A stretch of 43,810 nucleotides of DNA from Bacillota bacterium (GCA_012841065.1 DUVI01000053.1:1-43810); one strand, 5' to 3'; shown: positions 17,285 to 26,284, counted from the stretch's first letter. Notes: generated by a model not told the origin, from the sequence alone. Made by a program: numbers and translations.

Positions 17285-18372
17285 TTCTTTCCCTCCGGAG
17301 ATTCTGCATATTGTTGTGCGAGTCTTACCAGTGCAGGCACAATTTGTTCGCTTGCAACCCTGCCTAATACTTTGCCGCGGGCAAACAGGATTCCTCCATC
17401 CCTGCCACACGCAACTCCGATGTCAGCTTCCCGTGCCTCTCCGGGGCCGTTGACAGGACAACCCATGACAGCGACCTTCAAAGGTAAACTCACGTCCTTC
17501 AACGCATCTGACACTTGCCTGGCAACGGACACTACGTCCACCTGGGTCCGCCCGCATGTAGGGCATGAGATTATGTCGGGACCATAGAAGCCCAGTCCCA
17601 CTGACTGGAGAATCTGCTTGGCCACTTCAACCTCTTCAGAGGAAGGCCCGGTCAAAGACACCCTTACAGTATCTCCCAGGCCGAGGGCAAGCAGGGTGCC
17701 TATCCCGGCTGCCGACTTGATCACGCCGTGATTTCCAGGACCTGCTTCGGTAATGCCTATGTGAAAGGGCCACTTGGTGAATCCGGCCATCATCATATAA
17801 GCCTCTATGGTATGCTTGACGCTTGATGACTTAAGGGACAGCACGACGTTGTCTACGCCCGCATCTTCCAAATGCTTGAGGTGCCGCCTGGCACTTTCCA
17901 CCATCGCTCCGGGAGTCGGGGCACCGTAAGTTTCCAGAATGTCCCTTTCCAAAGAACCCGAGTTGATGCCGAGCCTGATCGCCGCTCCCTTTGACCGGGC
18001 CTTTTGCGCCACTTTGAGCAGTGGCTCTTTACCCCCCAGGTTGCCAGGGTTAACTCTTACCTTGTCGGCCCCCGCTTCAAGTGACAAAAGGGCCAAGTTG
18101 TAATCGAAATGTATGTCCGCAACAACAGGACATGACACTTGGTTCTTAATCGACTCAATGGCCCTGGCTGCGTCTTTGTCGACTACAGCTACCCTGACGA
18201 TTTGCGCCCCGTGGGAAACGGCTTGGCGGATCTCACTCACTGTGGACTCTACGTCTCTGGTATCGCACTTGGTCATAGTCTGAATGGATACAGGAGCTTC
18301 TCCGCCAATAATGACATCGCCACACCGCACAGGTGTGGTCATTCTTCGCTCGAATAAACGACGATAAACCAT
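17281..18372 (-). CDS. ispG: 4-hydroxy-3-methylbut-2-enyl diphosphate synthase IspG
   Basis: [4Fe-4S] enzyme of the MEP isoprenoid pathway that converts MEcPP to HMBPP. 363 residues: TIM barrel (PVSIQTMTKCDTRD, VRVAVVDKDAA, VADIHFDYNLAL, VRVNPGNLG) and the C-terminal cluster domain with CPTCG and MGCPVNGPGE, which supply the three cysteines and the glutamate ligand. ATG at 18372 with AGGTGAT upstream. It sits between rseP (50-base gap) and polC (four-base overlap), with dxr two genes upstream, so two MEP enzymes share one transcript. Confidence 0.96.
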   Translation of the reverse strand: MVYRRLFERRMTTPVRCGDVIIGGEAPVSIQTMTKCDTRDVESTVSEIRQAVSHGAQIVRVAVVDKDAARAIESIKNQVSCPVVADIHFDYNLALLSLEAGADKVRVNPGNLGGKEPLLKVAQKARSKGAAIRLGINSGSLERDILETYGAPTPGAMVESARRHLKHLEDAGVDNVVLSLKSSSVKHTIEAYMMMAGFTKWPFHIGITEAGPGNHGVIKSAAGIGTLLALGLGDTVRVSLTGPSSEEVEVAKQILQSVGLGFYGPDIISCPTCGRTQVDVVSVARQVSDALKDVSLPLKVAVMGCPVNGPGEAREADIGVACGRDGGILFARGKVLGRVASEQIVPALVRLAQQYAESPEGKN

Positions 18373-18422
18373 ATTATCACCTAAGAGAGCTAGTAGTGTT
18401 TGGTGTTGGCCTGGTGGCAGCC

Positions 18423-19454
18423 CTATTGCATTAGTCTTAAAATGTCTTTGTATGTGACCACCACGAACACGATCATGAGGAGGAAAAACCCCACAAGGTG
18501 CACAAGACTTTCCTTTTCAGGGTCAATGGGTCTACCCCTGACAGCCTCGATTCCCGCAAACAAAAGCCTGCTTCCGTCAAGGGCGGGTATGGGAAGCAAG
18601 TTTATCAAGGCAAGGTTAGCTGAAATAGCTCCTGCCAGGTAGAGAAGGGAGCCCAAGCCATGCCGGGCAGCCTCACCCAAGACTTGGCTTATCCCCAGAG
18701 GGCCTGTAACTTCGGGGGCCACTTTTCCAACGATCATGCCGACCACACCTGTAATCCACATAGCTGATACGTAGAAAGTCTCCTTAAGGCCTTCCTTAAC
18801 CCCATCAAGCACACCTAATCGCACAAACTCCACACCTGATCTTACTCCTATTACGCCTACCCCTTCTGACTCCACCGGAACCAGTGTAAACGTCAATTCC
18901 TGGCCGTCTCTTTCCACGGCAATCTCGGTAGGTATCCCTGGCCTGGACTGTATTACGCTGACCATGTCTTCCCATTCAGCCACTTCCACATCTTCAACGC
19001 GGAGTACCCTGTCGCCGGGGAGTATCCCGCTTTCATGGGCGGGATATCCGGGAACCACTTCGCCGAACTCGGTAGTGGGACGGCCAAACCCCACTATGGA
19101 GAACACTAAGAAAAACGCCAGGGTCGCCACGAACAGGTTCATCAGTGGCCCTGCAAACAGGATCATGGACCTCTTCCCGGGACTAAGCGAATACAGCAGC
19201 CGTTCTTTCGGGATATGGGTGTCTTCTCCATCCTTTTCGCCTGCCTCACCTGCAAAACGTACAAACCCGCCTAAGGGGATCATCCTGACGGAAAACTCGG
19301 TTTCTTCTGAATCCCTTGAAAGCAACTTGGGGCCAAAGCCAATGCTAAACTCGTGGATGTAGACCCCCAGTCTCTTACCTGCCAAGAAATGTCCCAGTTC
19401 ATGGAAGAGTATCAGGACTCCCAAAGTCAGCAAAGCCACAATTGTTTCGCTCAA
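18423..19454 (-). CDS. rseP: Site-2 intramembrane metalloprotease RseP/RasP
   Basis: Cuts transmembrane anti-sigma factors and signal-peptide remnants within the membrane. 343 residues: the zinc motif HELGHF lies in the first membrane span (about 18-23), a PDZ domain around GILPGDRVLRV (near 120-200) is in the middle, and LINLLPIPALDGSRL carries the third metal ligand near 283-297. The start is TTG at 19454 with AAGGTGA upstream, four bases after the dxr stop. The dxr-rseP order is the usual one in Firmicutes. Confidence 0.95.
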   Translation of the reverse strand: MSETIVALLTLGVLILFHELGHFLAGKRLGVYIHEFSIGFGPKLLSRDSEETEFSVRMIPLGGFVRFAGEAGEKDGEDTHIPKERLLYSLSPGKRSMILFAGPLMNLFVATLAFFLVFSIVGFGRPTTEFGEVVPGYPAHESGILPGDRVLRVEDVEVAEWEDMVSVIQSRPGIPTEIAVERDGQELTFTLVPVESEGVGVIGVRSGVEFVRLGVLDGVKEGLKETFYVSAMWITGVVGMIVGKVAPEVTGPLGISQVLGEAARHGLGSLLYLAGAISANLALINLLPIPALDGSRLLFAGIEAVRGRPIDPEKESLVHLVGFFLLMIVFVVVTYKDILRLMQ

Positions 19455-19458
19455 GATG

Positions 19459-20619
19459 TCACCTTCTCGCTAACTTGCTTATCACTTCTCTGGTTTCCCG
19501 GGCCGCCCACTCTGCTTCCTGCTCCAGAATGTCTACTGAAGTAACGGGTTTAGGTTGGCACCTGTCAAGCACCGCCTTCAGTATTTTATGTATGTCAGTA
19601 AACTTAACTTCACCTGAAACAAAAGCTTCTACCACGACTTCGTCTGCAGCTGACAGCACACACGGGACTGTTCCGCCCAGCCGTCCTGCCTCATATCCTA
19701 TGCTAAGACAGGGGAATCGTTCAAGGTCCGGTTCTTCGAAGGTAAGTGTACCCAGGAAAGGGCCTGCACTCTCTACAATGCTTATCTTACGTTCCGGATA
19801 ATTTAAGGCGTAAGCTATGGGCAACCGCATATCAGGAGGGGCAAGTTGTGCTATGGTGCTTCCATCTTTGAACGTAACCATTGAATGTATAATGCTTTCC
19901 CTGTGTATGGCCACTTTGATCTTGTCATAGGGTAAGCCAAACAGGTAATGGGCTTCCATCACCTCAAGAGCTTTGTTGAACAAAGTGGCTGAATCGACGG
20001 TAATCTTGCGGCCCATACGCCATGTCGGATGTTCAAGGGCTTGCGCCGGCGTGACCCGGCTGAGTTCATCTTTTGACAGGTCGCGGAACGCTCCCCCTGA
20101 AGCGGTTAAGGTAATATAATCCACAGCCTCAGGGTCTTCTCCCTGCATACATTGGAATATGGCCGAATGTTCAGAATCTACAGGGAGAATCATGTTTTTC
20201 TCAATAAAGGGGCCGATAAGTTCTCCTGCAGAAACCAAGGCCTCCTTGCCTGCAAGAGCCACCCGTTTTCCGCTTTCCAGCGATCTAAGGAGCAGCTTGA
20301 CACCCAAGAATCCCGGAACTGCGTGGAGCACGGTGTCAGCGCTTGATAGCGATGCAAGCTGTTGGACACCTTCCTGCCCTGATAAAACCTCCAAATCCTC
20401 AAGATTCATGCAACCTTTGTTCCGGTCTGCATTCAGAGCAGCCTGGGCATCCCACAAAGCAACCTTGCGTACATCAAGCATTCTGGCTTGTTCGAGCACT
20501 CTTTGCCAATTCCTACCCGCAGCCAAGCCCACAACTTCGAGCCCCGGCGTACGCTTTATGACTTCAACAGTTTGCATGCCCACAGAACCAGTTGAACCCA
20601 AAATGACTATGTGCTTCAG
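19459..20619 (-). CDS. dxr: 1-deoxy-D-xylulose 5-phosphate reductoisomerase, probable CTG start
   Basis: First committed step of the MEP pathway, NADPH-dependent. The N-terminal Rossmann strand should read KHIVILGSTGSVG. That sequence is present, but after the in-frame TAA upstream the codons are CGG AGG CGG TGG GAA CTG CTG AAG CAC and no ATG, GTG or TTG precedes the strand. The only canonical choice, TTG at 20601, would delete it. I therefore place the start at CTG 20619, which overlaps the TGA of the preceding gene (CTGA) with GGTGGG just upstream; 386 residues. Other motifs: SGGAFRD near 155, LEHPTWRMG, and a SIIHSMV segment near 228. Catalytic identity is certain; the start is inference. 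Confidence 0.93.
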   Translation of the reverse strand: MKHIVILGSTGSVGMQTVEVIKRTPGLEVVGLAAGRNWQRVLEQARMLDVRKVALWDAQAALNADRNKGCMNLEDLEVLSGQEGVQQLASLSSADTVLHAVPGFLGVKLLLRSLESGKRVALAGKEALVSAGELIGPFIEKNMILPVDSEHSAIFQCMQGEDPEAVDYITLTASGGAFRDLSKDELSRVTPAQALEHPTWRMGRKITVDSATLFNKALEVMEAHYLFGLPYDKIKVAIHRESIIHSMVTFKDGSTIAQLAPPDMRLPIAYALNYPERKISIVESAGPFLGTLTFEEPDLERFPCLSIGYEAGRLGGTVPCVLSAADEVVVEAFVSGEVKFTDIHKILKAVLDRCQPKPVTSVDILEQEAEWAARETREVISKLARR

Positions 20620-21653
20620 CAGTTCCCACCGCCTCCGTTAGGTATAACCCCTGCAGCCCACAAGCCAATAATCAAAATGACAACTAAAGGTCCGTAGATT
20701 ATGCCGATCGGCCCGAACAGCCGATAGCCCAAGTACAATGAAAACAAGGTCGCGAGGGGGTGCAGCCCCATCTCTTTTCCTATTAAGTGGGTCTGGACAA
20801 CCTGCCTGAAAAACGACACGCCTCCGTACAAGACGAGCAGCCCTATACCCACTGAAGGGTTGCCCCACACAAAATGATACAACACCCAAGGTATGTAAAC
20901 GAGGCCAGGACCCACTACGGGCAGTATATCAAGCACTGCAAGCAGCGCTCCAAGGCCAACTTGGTACCTGATGTTCAGGAGGCTGAGCCCGGCGATGTTC
21001 ACAAGCATACTAAGAAGGACCAATACCAACTGGGCCCTTATGACCGCGACAATTCCAGATACAATATTGCTTTCCAGGTTCTTGTAACTGGCAAAACTCT
21101 TTTCCGGTAGCACCCGCCCCAGGAACTCTGACACGAGCTTCCTGTCCCTGATCAAGAAATACGAACTCATGACGGTGAAAAACATGGATACCGAAAATCC
21201 TGGAAGTCTTCTTACAACCTCACCGGCACCTGTAACGACGTTTGATACCAAGGCGTACAAATTGTTCCACTGATCCTGGGCGAGCCTCGCCAGAGGATCG
21301 GGCAACCTCTGGGAAAACTCACCTACCATTTTGAGTACATCCCCGAGGATCTTGTTGAACTCCCCGTAATATTGAGGCAGGTACCCGTATAGATCAGCTA
21401 CTTCCTGGGCTACCCTGGTTATGGCCCACGAAACGAAAAGCCCTAGCACGGTTACCAACACCAAAATACACATAAATGCCGCCCACGCCCGTGTGATCCG
21501 GGTACGCTTTACCAGGAACACTACAAATGGTTCGAGAAGGAACGCCAGAAAAGCGCCTAGCACAAACGGGAACACATAGGGCATGGCATACTTCAGAAAC
21601 AAATATGTGCCTATAAGCCATATAACTGTATAGAATATGCTTCTCCGGGTCAA
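20616..21653 (-). CDS. AI-2E family (YtvI/TqsA-like) membrane transporter
   Basis: 345-residue polytopic membrane protein: paired N-terminal spans (TVIWLIGTYLFLKY and VFPFVLGAFLAFLLEP), another near 55-75, a soluble helical part around 85-150, and C-terminal spans including GLGALLAVLDILPVVGPG (the family DxLP-type signature) and LGYRLFGPIGIIYGPL. Members are uncharacterised permeases or peptidoglycan- and sporulation-linked proteins; the substrate is unknown. TTG at 21653 has AGGAG nine bases upstream and sits 17 bases after the cdsA stop; an in-frame ATG at 21695 lies inside cdsA and lacks a ribosome-binding site. Its insertion between cdsA and dxr is not the standard order. Confidence 0.82.
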   Translation of the reverse strand: MTRRSIFYTVIWLIGTYLFLKYAMPYVFPFVLGAFLAFLLEPFVVFLVKRTRITRAWAAFMCILVLVTVLGLFVSWAITRVAQEVADLYGYLPQYYGEFNKILGDVLKMVGEFSQRLPDPLARLAQDQWNNLYALVSNVVTGAGEVVRRLPGFSVSMFFTVMSSYFLIRDRKLVSEFLGRVLPEKSFASYKNLESNIVSGIVAVIRAQLVLVLLSMLVNIAGLSLLNIRYQVGLGALLAVLDILPVVGPGLVYIPWVLYHFVWGNPSVGIGLLVLYGGVSFFRQVVQTHLIGKEMGLHPLATLFSLYLGYRLFGPIGIIYGPLVVILIIGLWAAGVIPNGGGGNC

Positions 21654-21670
21654 AACAATCCGCTCCTGCG

Positions 21671-22453
21671 TCAGGGATAAAGCAACAACCCGCAAATGCT
21701 TTTGATTAATAATCCTCCGGCACCGGTAAACAACAAGCTGTCAAACCTGTCGAGAAAGCCCCCGTGTCCGGGTATAGCCTTACCTGAGTCCTTAACCTGG
21801 CAGTACCGCTTTAGCTTAGACTCGACAAGATCCCCCACCTGCGCCATCACCGCAAGCAAAGCACCAACCACAGCGCCTTCAGCTACAGCAAACCCTGTCC
21901 ATGAACTTAAACACGCGCCTGTTAAAACACCTGCTCCCAGCCCAAAACACGCACCTTCCCATGACTTACCGGGACTGATTGTAGGCGCAAGTTTACGCTT
22001 GCCGAAAGCCCTTCCGCCAAAGTAAGCTCCCATATCGTTGGCCCAAGTAACAAACAGCACAACAAAGCACCACTCCCGACCATCGGGCTGCACCCTGAGC
22101 AAGCCCAGACAACCCAACAGCCCGCCGATGTATACGGCACCGCTTACTCCAAACACACTTGCCAATGTACCTTGCTTTATCGACGTCGCCAGTAATATGA
22201 GCGAGCCTCCGATGATCGACGCAATAAAATAGTCGAGCCGGTTTGAAACACCCGACACAGCAATTGCCATACATAACGGTATGAAGATGGGACTTAACTC
22301 AATGCTTACCCCGGCCATCATGTTCCGGTATTCCCAGGCGCAGAATGCGCCGGTTAGAAGGATGAACCCCAAGAAAACCCCGCGGCCCAAGAAAAAGGCT
22401 CCCGTCACCAGGGGTGCAAACACAAGCGCCGATAAGGTCCGCTGCTTCAGCAA
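21671..22453 (-). CDS. cdsA: Phosphatidate cytidylyltransferase
   Basis: Makes CDP-diacylglycerol, the precursor of phosphatidylglycerol and related lipids, in the membrane. 260 residues with about eight hydrophobic segments. The C-terminal signature VKDSGKAIPGHGGFLDRFDS is complete. Other family segments are WANDMGAYFGGRAFGKRKL and SPGKSWEGACFG. TTG at 22453 follows AGAGGATG; the uppS stop is six bases upstream. Part of the uppS-cdsA pair conserved across bacteria. Confidence 0.95.
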   Translation of the reverse strand: MLKQRTLSALVFAPLVTGAFFLGRGVFLGFILLTGAFCAWEYRNMMAGVSIELSPIFIPLCMAIAVSGVSNRLDYFIASIIGGSLILLATSIKQGTLASVFGVSGAVYIGGLLGCLGLLRVQPDGREWCFVVLFVTWANDMGAYFGGRAFGKRKLAPTISPGKSWEGACFGLGAGVLTGACLSSWTGFAVAEGAVVGALLAVMAQVGDLVESKLKRYCQVKDSGKAIPGHGGFLDRFDSLLFTGAGGLLIKSICGLLLYP

Positions 22454-22459
22454 TATGTC

Positions 22460-23227
22460 TCATCCTCTTTTCTCGGTTACATCACCGAACCTGCGACTGC
22501 GCGAAGAATACTCTACAACCGATTTGTAAAGGTCCACAGGGCCAAAATCAGGCCACAGTACATCTGTAAACACCAATTCCGCGTACGCGCCTTGCCACAA
22601 AAGGAAATTGGACAGCCTTTTCTCGCCTGAAGTCCGGATGATCAAGTCAGGATCCGGGACTCCCTTTGTGTAAAGGCATCCGGCAAAATCCTCCTGGGTA
22701 ACGTGCTCAAAATCAACCTGGCCTGCTGAAACCAGCCGTTTAGCCAGTTCGACGGCAGCATCAAGGATTTCCTGCCTGCCGCCGTAGTTGATGGCCAGGT
22801 GCAATTGGAGCCGGGAACCGTCCGTAGTATCCCTTACTACCGATTCAACTGCGCGCACCACTGAAGCGGGCAGTTCCCTCCACCTGCCAATTGGGACCAC
22901 CTGTACCCCGTTCTCTATAAGCTCGTCTTTGTGATCCCGGCAGTAGTCAAGTATAAGTTTGAAAAGGAACTGTATTTCTTCCTGGGGCCTTTTCCAGTTC
23001 TCAGTTGAAAATACAAACAGCGTGCAGTGCCGGATCCCAAGCTCTAGCACAGCAGGAATGCACCGTCGTATGGTTTGCACCCCAGCTCTGTGCCCCTCAT
23101 GTCGTTTAAGCCCTCTGCTTTGAGCCCAACGCCCATTGCCGTCCATAATGATTCCCACATGAACCGGGATACGGCCTGCACGCGCCTTGGCAAGCCAATA
23201 CTCTTCGCTACGGTTTCTCTCGTTCAA
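22460..23227 (-). CDS. uppS: Undecaprenyl diphosphate synthase UppS
   Basis: cis-Prenyltransferase that builds the C55 lipid carrier for cell-wall synthesis. 255 residues: IIMDGNGRWAQ near 29-39 (catalytic Asp), HEGHRAG, TLFVFSTENWKRP and DPDLIIRTSGEKRLSNFLLW. The TTG at 23227 overlaps the frr stop (TTGA), but GGAGG ends only one or two bases before it, which is unusually close. No better in-frame start with a ribosome-binding site was found before the conserved core, so the exact N-terminus is uncertain. Confidence 0.94.
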   Translation of the reverse strand: MNERNRSEEYWLAKARAGRIPVHVGIIMDGNGRWAQSRGLKRHEGHRAGVQTIRRCIPAVLELGIRHCTLFVFSTENWKRPQEEIQFLFKLILDYCRDHKDELIENGVQVVPIGRWRELPASVVRAVESVVRDTTDGSRLQLHLAINYGGRQEILDAAVELAKRLVSAGQVDFEHVTQEDFAGCLYTKGVPDPDLIIRTSGEKRLSNFLLWQGAYAELVFTDVLWPDFGPVDLYKSVVEYSSRSRRFGDVTEKRG

Positions 23228-23784
23228 ACCTCCATTACCTCTGCCTCTTTTGCAGATGTAATCTCGTCCACGAGCTTTATGTAGTCATCGGTGAGTCTCT
23301 GCACCTGCTCCTGGATTCGCCTGGACATATCTTCTGAAATTTCCTTGTCCTTTTCAGCCTGTTTGATTTCATCCATGGCTGAACGCCTTATGTTACGTAT
23401 AAGCACTTTTTGTGCTTCTGCGTCTTTTTTCAGAGTCTTAATAAGATCACGGCGCCTTTCGCCCGACAAAGGCGGGATGGTGACCCTTATCACGGTGCCG
23501 TCGCTCACAGGCATGGCACCCAAGTTTGATTTCTGGATTGCCTTCTCTATGTTCCCTAAAAGGTTCTTGTCCCAGGGCTGAATGACCAGAGTCCTTGGAG
23601 GAGCAACACCTATCGATGCTACCTGATTTATCGGTGTCGGAACTCCATAGTAGTCCACTACCACCCTTTCAAGGAGCAAAGGTGTTGCACGCCCAGCCCT
23701 CATTGAAGCCAGATCTTTCTTGTACGACTCGATTACTTTCTTCATCCTATTTTCGACTTGGGTCATCAGGGTTTTCTGGTCCAT
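23224..23784 (-). CDS. frr: Ribosome recycling factor
   Basis: Splits post-termination ribosomes together with EF-G. 186 residues, the normal length. [19 protein letters not shown] near 30-48, [14 protein letters not shown] and [13 protein letters not shown], and a terminal EVMEV as in B. subtilis Frr. ATG at 23784 has GGGAGGG six bases upstream and lies inside the 3' end of pyrH, giving a 38-base overlap. The alignment of the N-terminus with known RRFs supports this start. Confidence 0.97.
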   Translation of the reverse strand: MDQKTLMTQVENRMKKVIESYKKDLASMRAGRATPLLLERVVVDYYGVPTPINQVASIGVAPPRTLVIQPWDKNLLGNIEKAIQKSNLGAMPVSDGTVIRVTIPPLSGERRRDLIKTLKKDAEAQKVLIRNIRRSAMDEIKQAEKDKEISEDMSRRIQEQVQRLTDDYIKLVDEITSAKEAEVMEV

Positions 23785-24526
23785 CTTCTTCCCTCCCCAC
23801 GATGGTTCCGACTTTCTCTCCCTTTACGGCTCTCTCTATGTTACCATATACATCCAGGTCAAACACAACAAGAGGGATGCAGTTATCCATGCATAGGGTG
23901 GTGGCGGTTGCATCCATCACCCGGAGCCCTTTGTTAATCACTTCAAGGTAATCCAGCTGCTCATATTTCTTAGCATCCGGATTCTTATTCGGATCGGAAT
24001 CGTAGACACCATCAGTGCCCTGTTTCCCCATAAGAATCGCTTCGGCGCCGATTTCGGCAGCCCTGAGCGCAGCAGTAGTATCAGTTGAGAAATAGGGGTT
24101 GCCGGAACCAGCCCCAAAAATCACGATCCTGCCATTATTGAGGTGATGGATGGCTTTTCGCCTGATGTAAGGTTCGGCAACCTCCCTCATGTCGATTGCA
24201 GTCATAAGCCGGGTCTCCAACCCGAGCCTTTCCAACCTCTCTTGAAGGGCCATAGCGTTGATAACAGTGGCAAGCATACCCATGTAGTCTGAAGTGGCCC
24301 TGTCCATTCCTTCTTTTTCACCCTTGGCCCCTCGCCAGAAGTTGCCGCCTCCCACGACTATCGACATTTGCACACCCATTCCGGCAACGTCCCGTATCTG
24401 CCTGGCTATTGAATCCACAACATTGAGATCCAGTCCGAAACCTTTGGGGCCTGCGAAAGCTTCTCCCGAGAGCTTCAGAACGACTCTTTTGTACTTACAC
24501 TGTGAACGATTATTGTGCTGTTTCAC
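23747..24526 (-). CDS. pyrH: Uridylate kinase (UMP kinase)
   Basis: Hexameric bacterial UMP kinase of the amino-acid-kinase fold; UMP to UDP. 259 residues: [23 protein letters not shown] near 57, [18 protein letters not shown], and [18 protein letters not shown] near 140. The tail after [10 protein letters not shown] is about 15 residues longer than usual (ENPDDPSRK end), and this extension is what overlaps frr. GTG start at 24526 with GAGG five bases away. Links pyrimidine supply to the translation operon. Confidence 0.96.
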   Translation of the reverse strand: MKQHNNRSQCKYKRVVLKLSGEAFAGPKGFGLDLNVVDSIARQIRDVAGMGVQMSIVVGGGNFWRGAKGEKEGMDRATSDYMGMLATVINAMALQERLERLGLETRLMTAIDMREVAEPYIRRKAIHHLNNGRIVIFGAGSGNPYFSTDTTAALRAAEIGAEAILMGKQGTDGVYDSDPNKNPDAKKYEQLDYLEVINKGLRVMDATATTLCMDNCIPLVVFDLDVYGNIERAVKGEKVGTIVGREEDGPENPDDPSRK

Positions 24527-24532
24527 AAAACC

Positions 24533-25132
24533 TCACTGTCCCCCCAGTTCAAACCTGGCAAACCGCCCGATTACGATGTTCTCTCCCAACCGTGCGATTG
24601 TTTCGTTGATAAGGTCTGTAATTTTCTTAGAGTCGTCTTTGATGAAAGGCTGATCCATCAAAGATACGCTTTCATAAAACTTAGCCATCCTGCCCTGGAC
24701 TATTTTGTCCAGCACAGCTTCAGGCCTGCCTTCAGCCTGGGCTTTTTCTTTCTCAATGCTCATCTCATGTTCAATGACATCTTGAGGAATCTGATCCTTG
24801 GATACATACTGGGGATTAGCCATGGCAATGTGCATGGCAATGCTCCTCGCCAACTCCTGAAACTCATCGGTCCTGGCCACAAAATCGGTTTCGCACTTGA
24901 GCTCAAGAAGCACTCCAACCCGGTTGTTGTGATGGATATATGAAACAACCAGCCCTTCTTCGGCAGCGCGGCTTGCCTTCTTTGCAGCCTGGGCAAGACC
25001 CTTCTTTCTCAGAAGGTCCACTGCCTTATCCATGTCTCCTCCGGTCTCTTCGAGTGCCCGCTTGCAATCCATCATACCTGCGCCTGTCCTGGCACGCAGT
25101 TCTTTGATCATGTCAACGGTTATCTCAGCCAC
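24533..25132 (-). CDS. tsf: Elongation factor Ts, short form
   Basis: Guanine nucleotide exchange factor for EF-Tu. 199 residues, against about 290 in B. subtilis or E. coli, so one of the core subdomains is reduced, as in the short EF-Ts of many Clostridia and Thermus. The N-terminal UBA-like segment has ELRARTGAGMMDCKRAL; the core has ELKCETDFVAR, which carries the Asp-Phe pair that contacts EF-Tu. GTG at 25132 is chosen because AGGAG is ten bases away; an in-frame GTG three codons upstream abuts that site. Confidence 0.95.
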   Translation of the reverse strand: MAEITVDMIKELRARTGAGMMDCKRALEETGGDMDKAVDLLRKKGLAQAAKKASRAAEEGLVVSYIHHNNRVGVLLELKCETDFVARTDEFQELARSIAMHIAMANPQYVSKDQIPQDVIEHEMSIEKEKAQAEGRPEAVLDKIVQGRMAKFYESVSLMDQPFIKDDSKKITDLINETIARLGENIVIGRFARFELGGQ

Positions 25133-25137
25133 AAATA

Positions 25138-25839
25138 TCACTCTCCTTGTACCTGGACTCCTTGCTTGCCCTCAAGTATTGCATCAGCCATCTTGGAACA
25201 AATAAGCCGTACCGAACGTATAGCATCGTCATTTCCGGGTATGACGTAGTCAACTTCGTCAGGATCGCAGTTTGTGTCAACTATAGCTGCCACAGGAATG
25301 CCAAGCCGCCTGGCTTCAAGGGTTGCTATCCTTTCCTTTCGGGGGTCTACCACAAACAACGCATCCGGAAGTTCCCGCATTCCCTTAATTCCGCTGAAAT
25401 GCTTCTCAAGCCTTTCCTTCTCCTTGAGAAGAGCTGCCACTTCCTTCTTGGGAAGCCTGTCGAGATAGCCGGTGCTCTCCCACTCCTCAAGTTCCAAGAG
25501 TTTTTCGATCCGTTTATGAATGGTGCTGAAATTAGTCAGGGTACCTCCCAGCCACCTTTTTTTCACATAGAACTCGCCGCATCTGGTTGCTTCGTTCTGC
25601 ACAGCTTCCTGGGCCTGCTTCTTGGTGCCTACAAACAGTACGCGGCCCTTGTTCATAGCTACGCTCCTTAGAAAATCGTAAGCCTCTTCGATCATGCGGA
25701 CGGTTTTTTGCAAGTCGATAATGTAGATGCCATTGCGCTCAATGAAGATATAAGGTTTCATCTTGGGGTTCCATCTACGGGTCTGATGTCCGAAATGCAC
25801 GCCGGCTTCAAGTAGCTGTTTCATAGTAACGACTGACAA
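25138..25839 (-). CDS. rpsB: 30S ribosomal protein S2
   Basis: 233 residues. [22 protein letters not shown] opens the family core (shown here only as the recognised start), with [14 protein letters not shown] near 60, [10 protein letters not shown] near 90 and [27 protein letters not shown]-type S2 motif near 180. TTG at 25839 gives the N-terminus MSVVTMKQ, matching B. subtilis S2; GGAGG is eleven bases upstream. First gene of the eleven-gene operon ending with polC, overlapping no neighbour. Confidence 0.96.
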   Translation of the reverse strand: MSVVTMKQLLEAGVHFGHQTRRWNPKMKPYIFIERNGIYIIDLQKTVRMIEEAYDFLRSVAMNKGRVLFVGTKKQAQEAVQNEATRCGEFYVKKRWLGGTLTNFSTIHKRIEKLLELEEWESTGYLDRLPKKEVAALLKEKERLEKHFSGIKGMRELPDALFVVDPRKERIATLEARRLGIPVAAIVDTNCDPDEVDYVIPGNDDAIRSVRLICSKMADAILEGKQGVQVQGE

Positions 25840-25945
25840 TGTGATATACACCTCCGTGGTTTTTCCTCCGCCATCACCCAGGGGGCTTTCCTAGAGTAAG
25901 CACCACGGTACCATGATGGCGTGTGTTTTGATTTTAACCTCAGGT

Positions 25946-25954
25946 AGTATATCA
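25946..25954 (-). promoter_or_regulatory. Extended -10 element upstream of rpsB
   Basis: Minus-strand TGATATACT, the same extended -10 sequence as upstream of folT. No convincing -35 is seen 17 bases away. The start site would give a leader of about 100 bases for rpsB, long enough for autoregulation by S2, which is known in other bacteria but not shown here. Confidence 0.4.
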
Positions 25955-25966
25955 CATTCTGAGAGA

Positions 25967-26284
25967 CTATGCGCCATGTATATCTATAATTTGTCCCTTA
26001 GAGGGATGAGGGGATTGTTTAAGATTGCCGTCATCGCCCTTACGTTGCCGGCCTTTCCGGGGCATGCCGCCGTAGAACGATCCGCCTTCCTGAGAACCGG
26101 GGCCAATAGTCGCCTTCTCAGCCTTATCGCTCTGAGACACGCTCCTGGCCCGCTCGGACACTTCGTCGGAAAATGACACCGACTGGAGGTGGAACTTGAT
26201 GTCCCCTTGCCTAGCAGCCGTATCAGCTAACTTGGCTACATCAGCCGATCTTGGCAAACTCGTCACAGCATCAATCGGTTTCAC
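25967..26284 (-). CDS. Small hydrophilic protein ending the flagellar operon (orf105)
   Basis: I cannot assign a family. 105 residues beginning MKPIDAVTSLPRSADVAKLAD and ending in a basic, glycine-rich tail (GGMPRKGRQRKGDDG) with no membrane segment. It resembles in position, size and composition the small unnamed proteins often found after the flagellar sigma factor in Clostridia, but that is recollection of layout, not a family match. GTG at 26284 sits seven bases after GGAGGG and overlaps the end of fapA by 14 bases, so it should be cotranslated. Last gene before the rpsB operon. Confidence 0.65.
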   Translation of the reverse strand: MKPIDAVTSLPRSADVAKLADTAARQGDIKFHLQSVSFSDEVSERARSVSQSDKAEKATIGPGSQEGGSFYGGMPRKGRQRKGDDGNLKQSPHPSKGQIIDIHGA

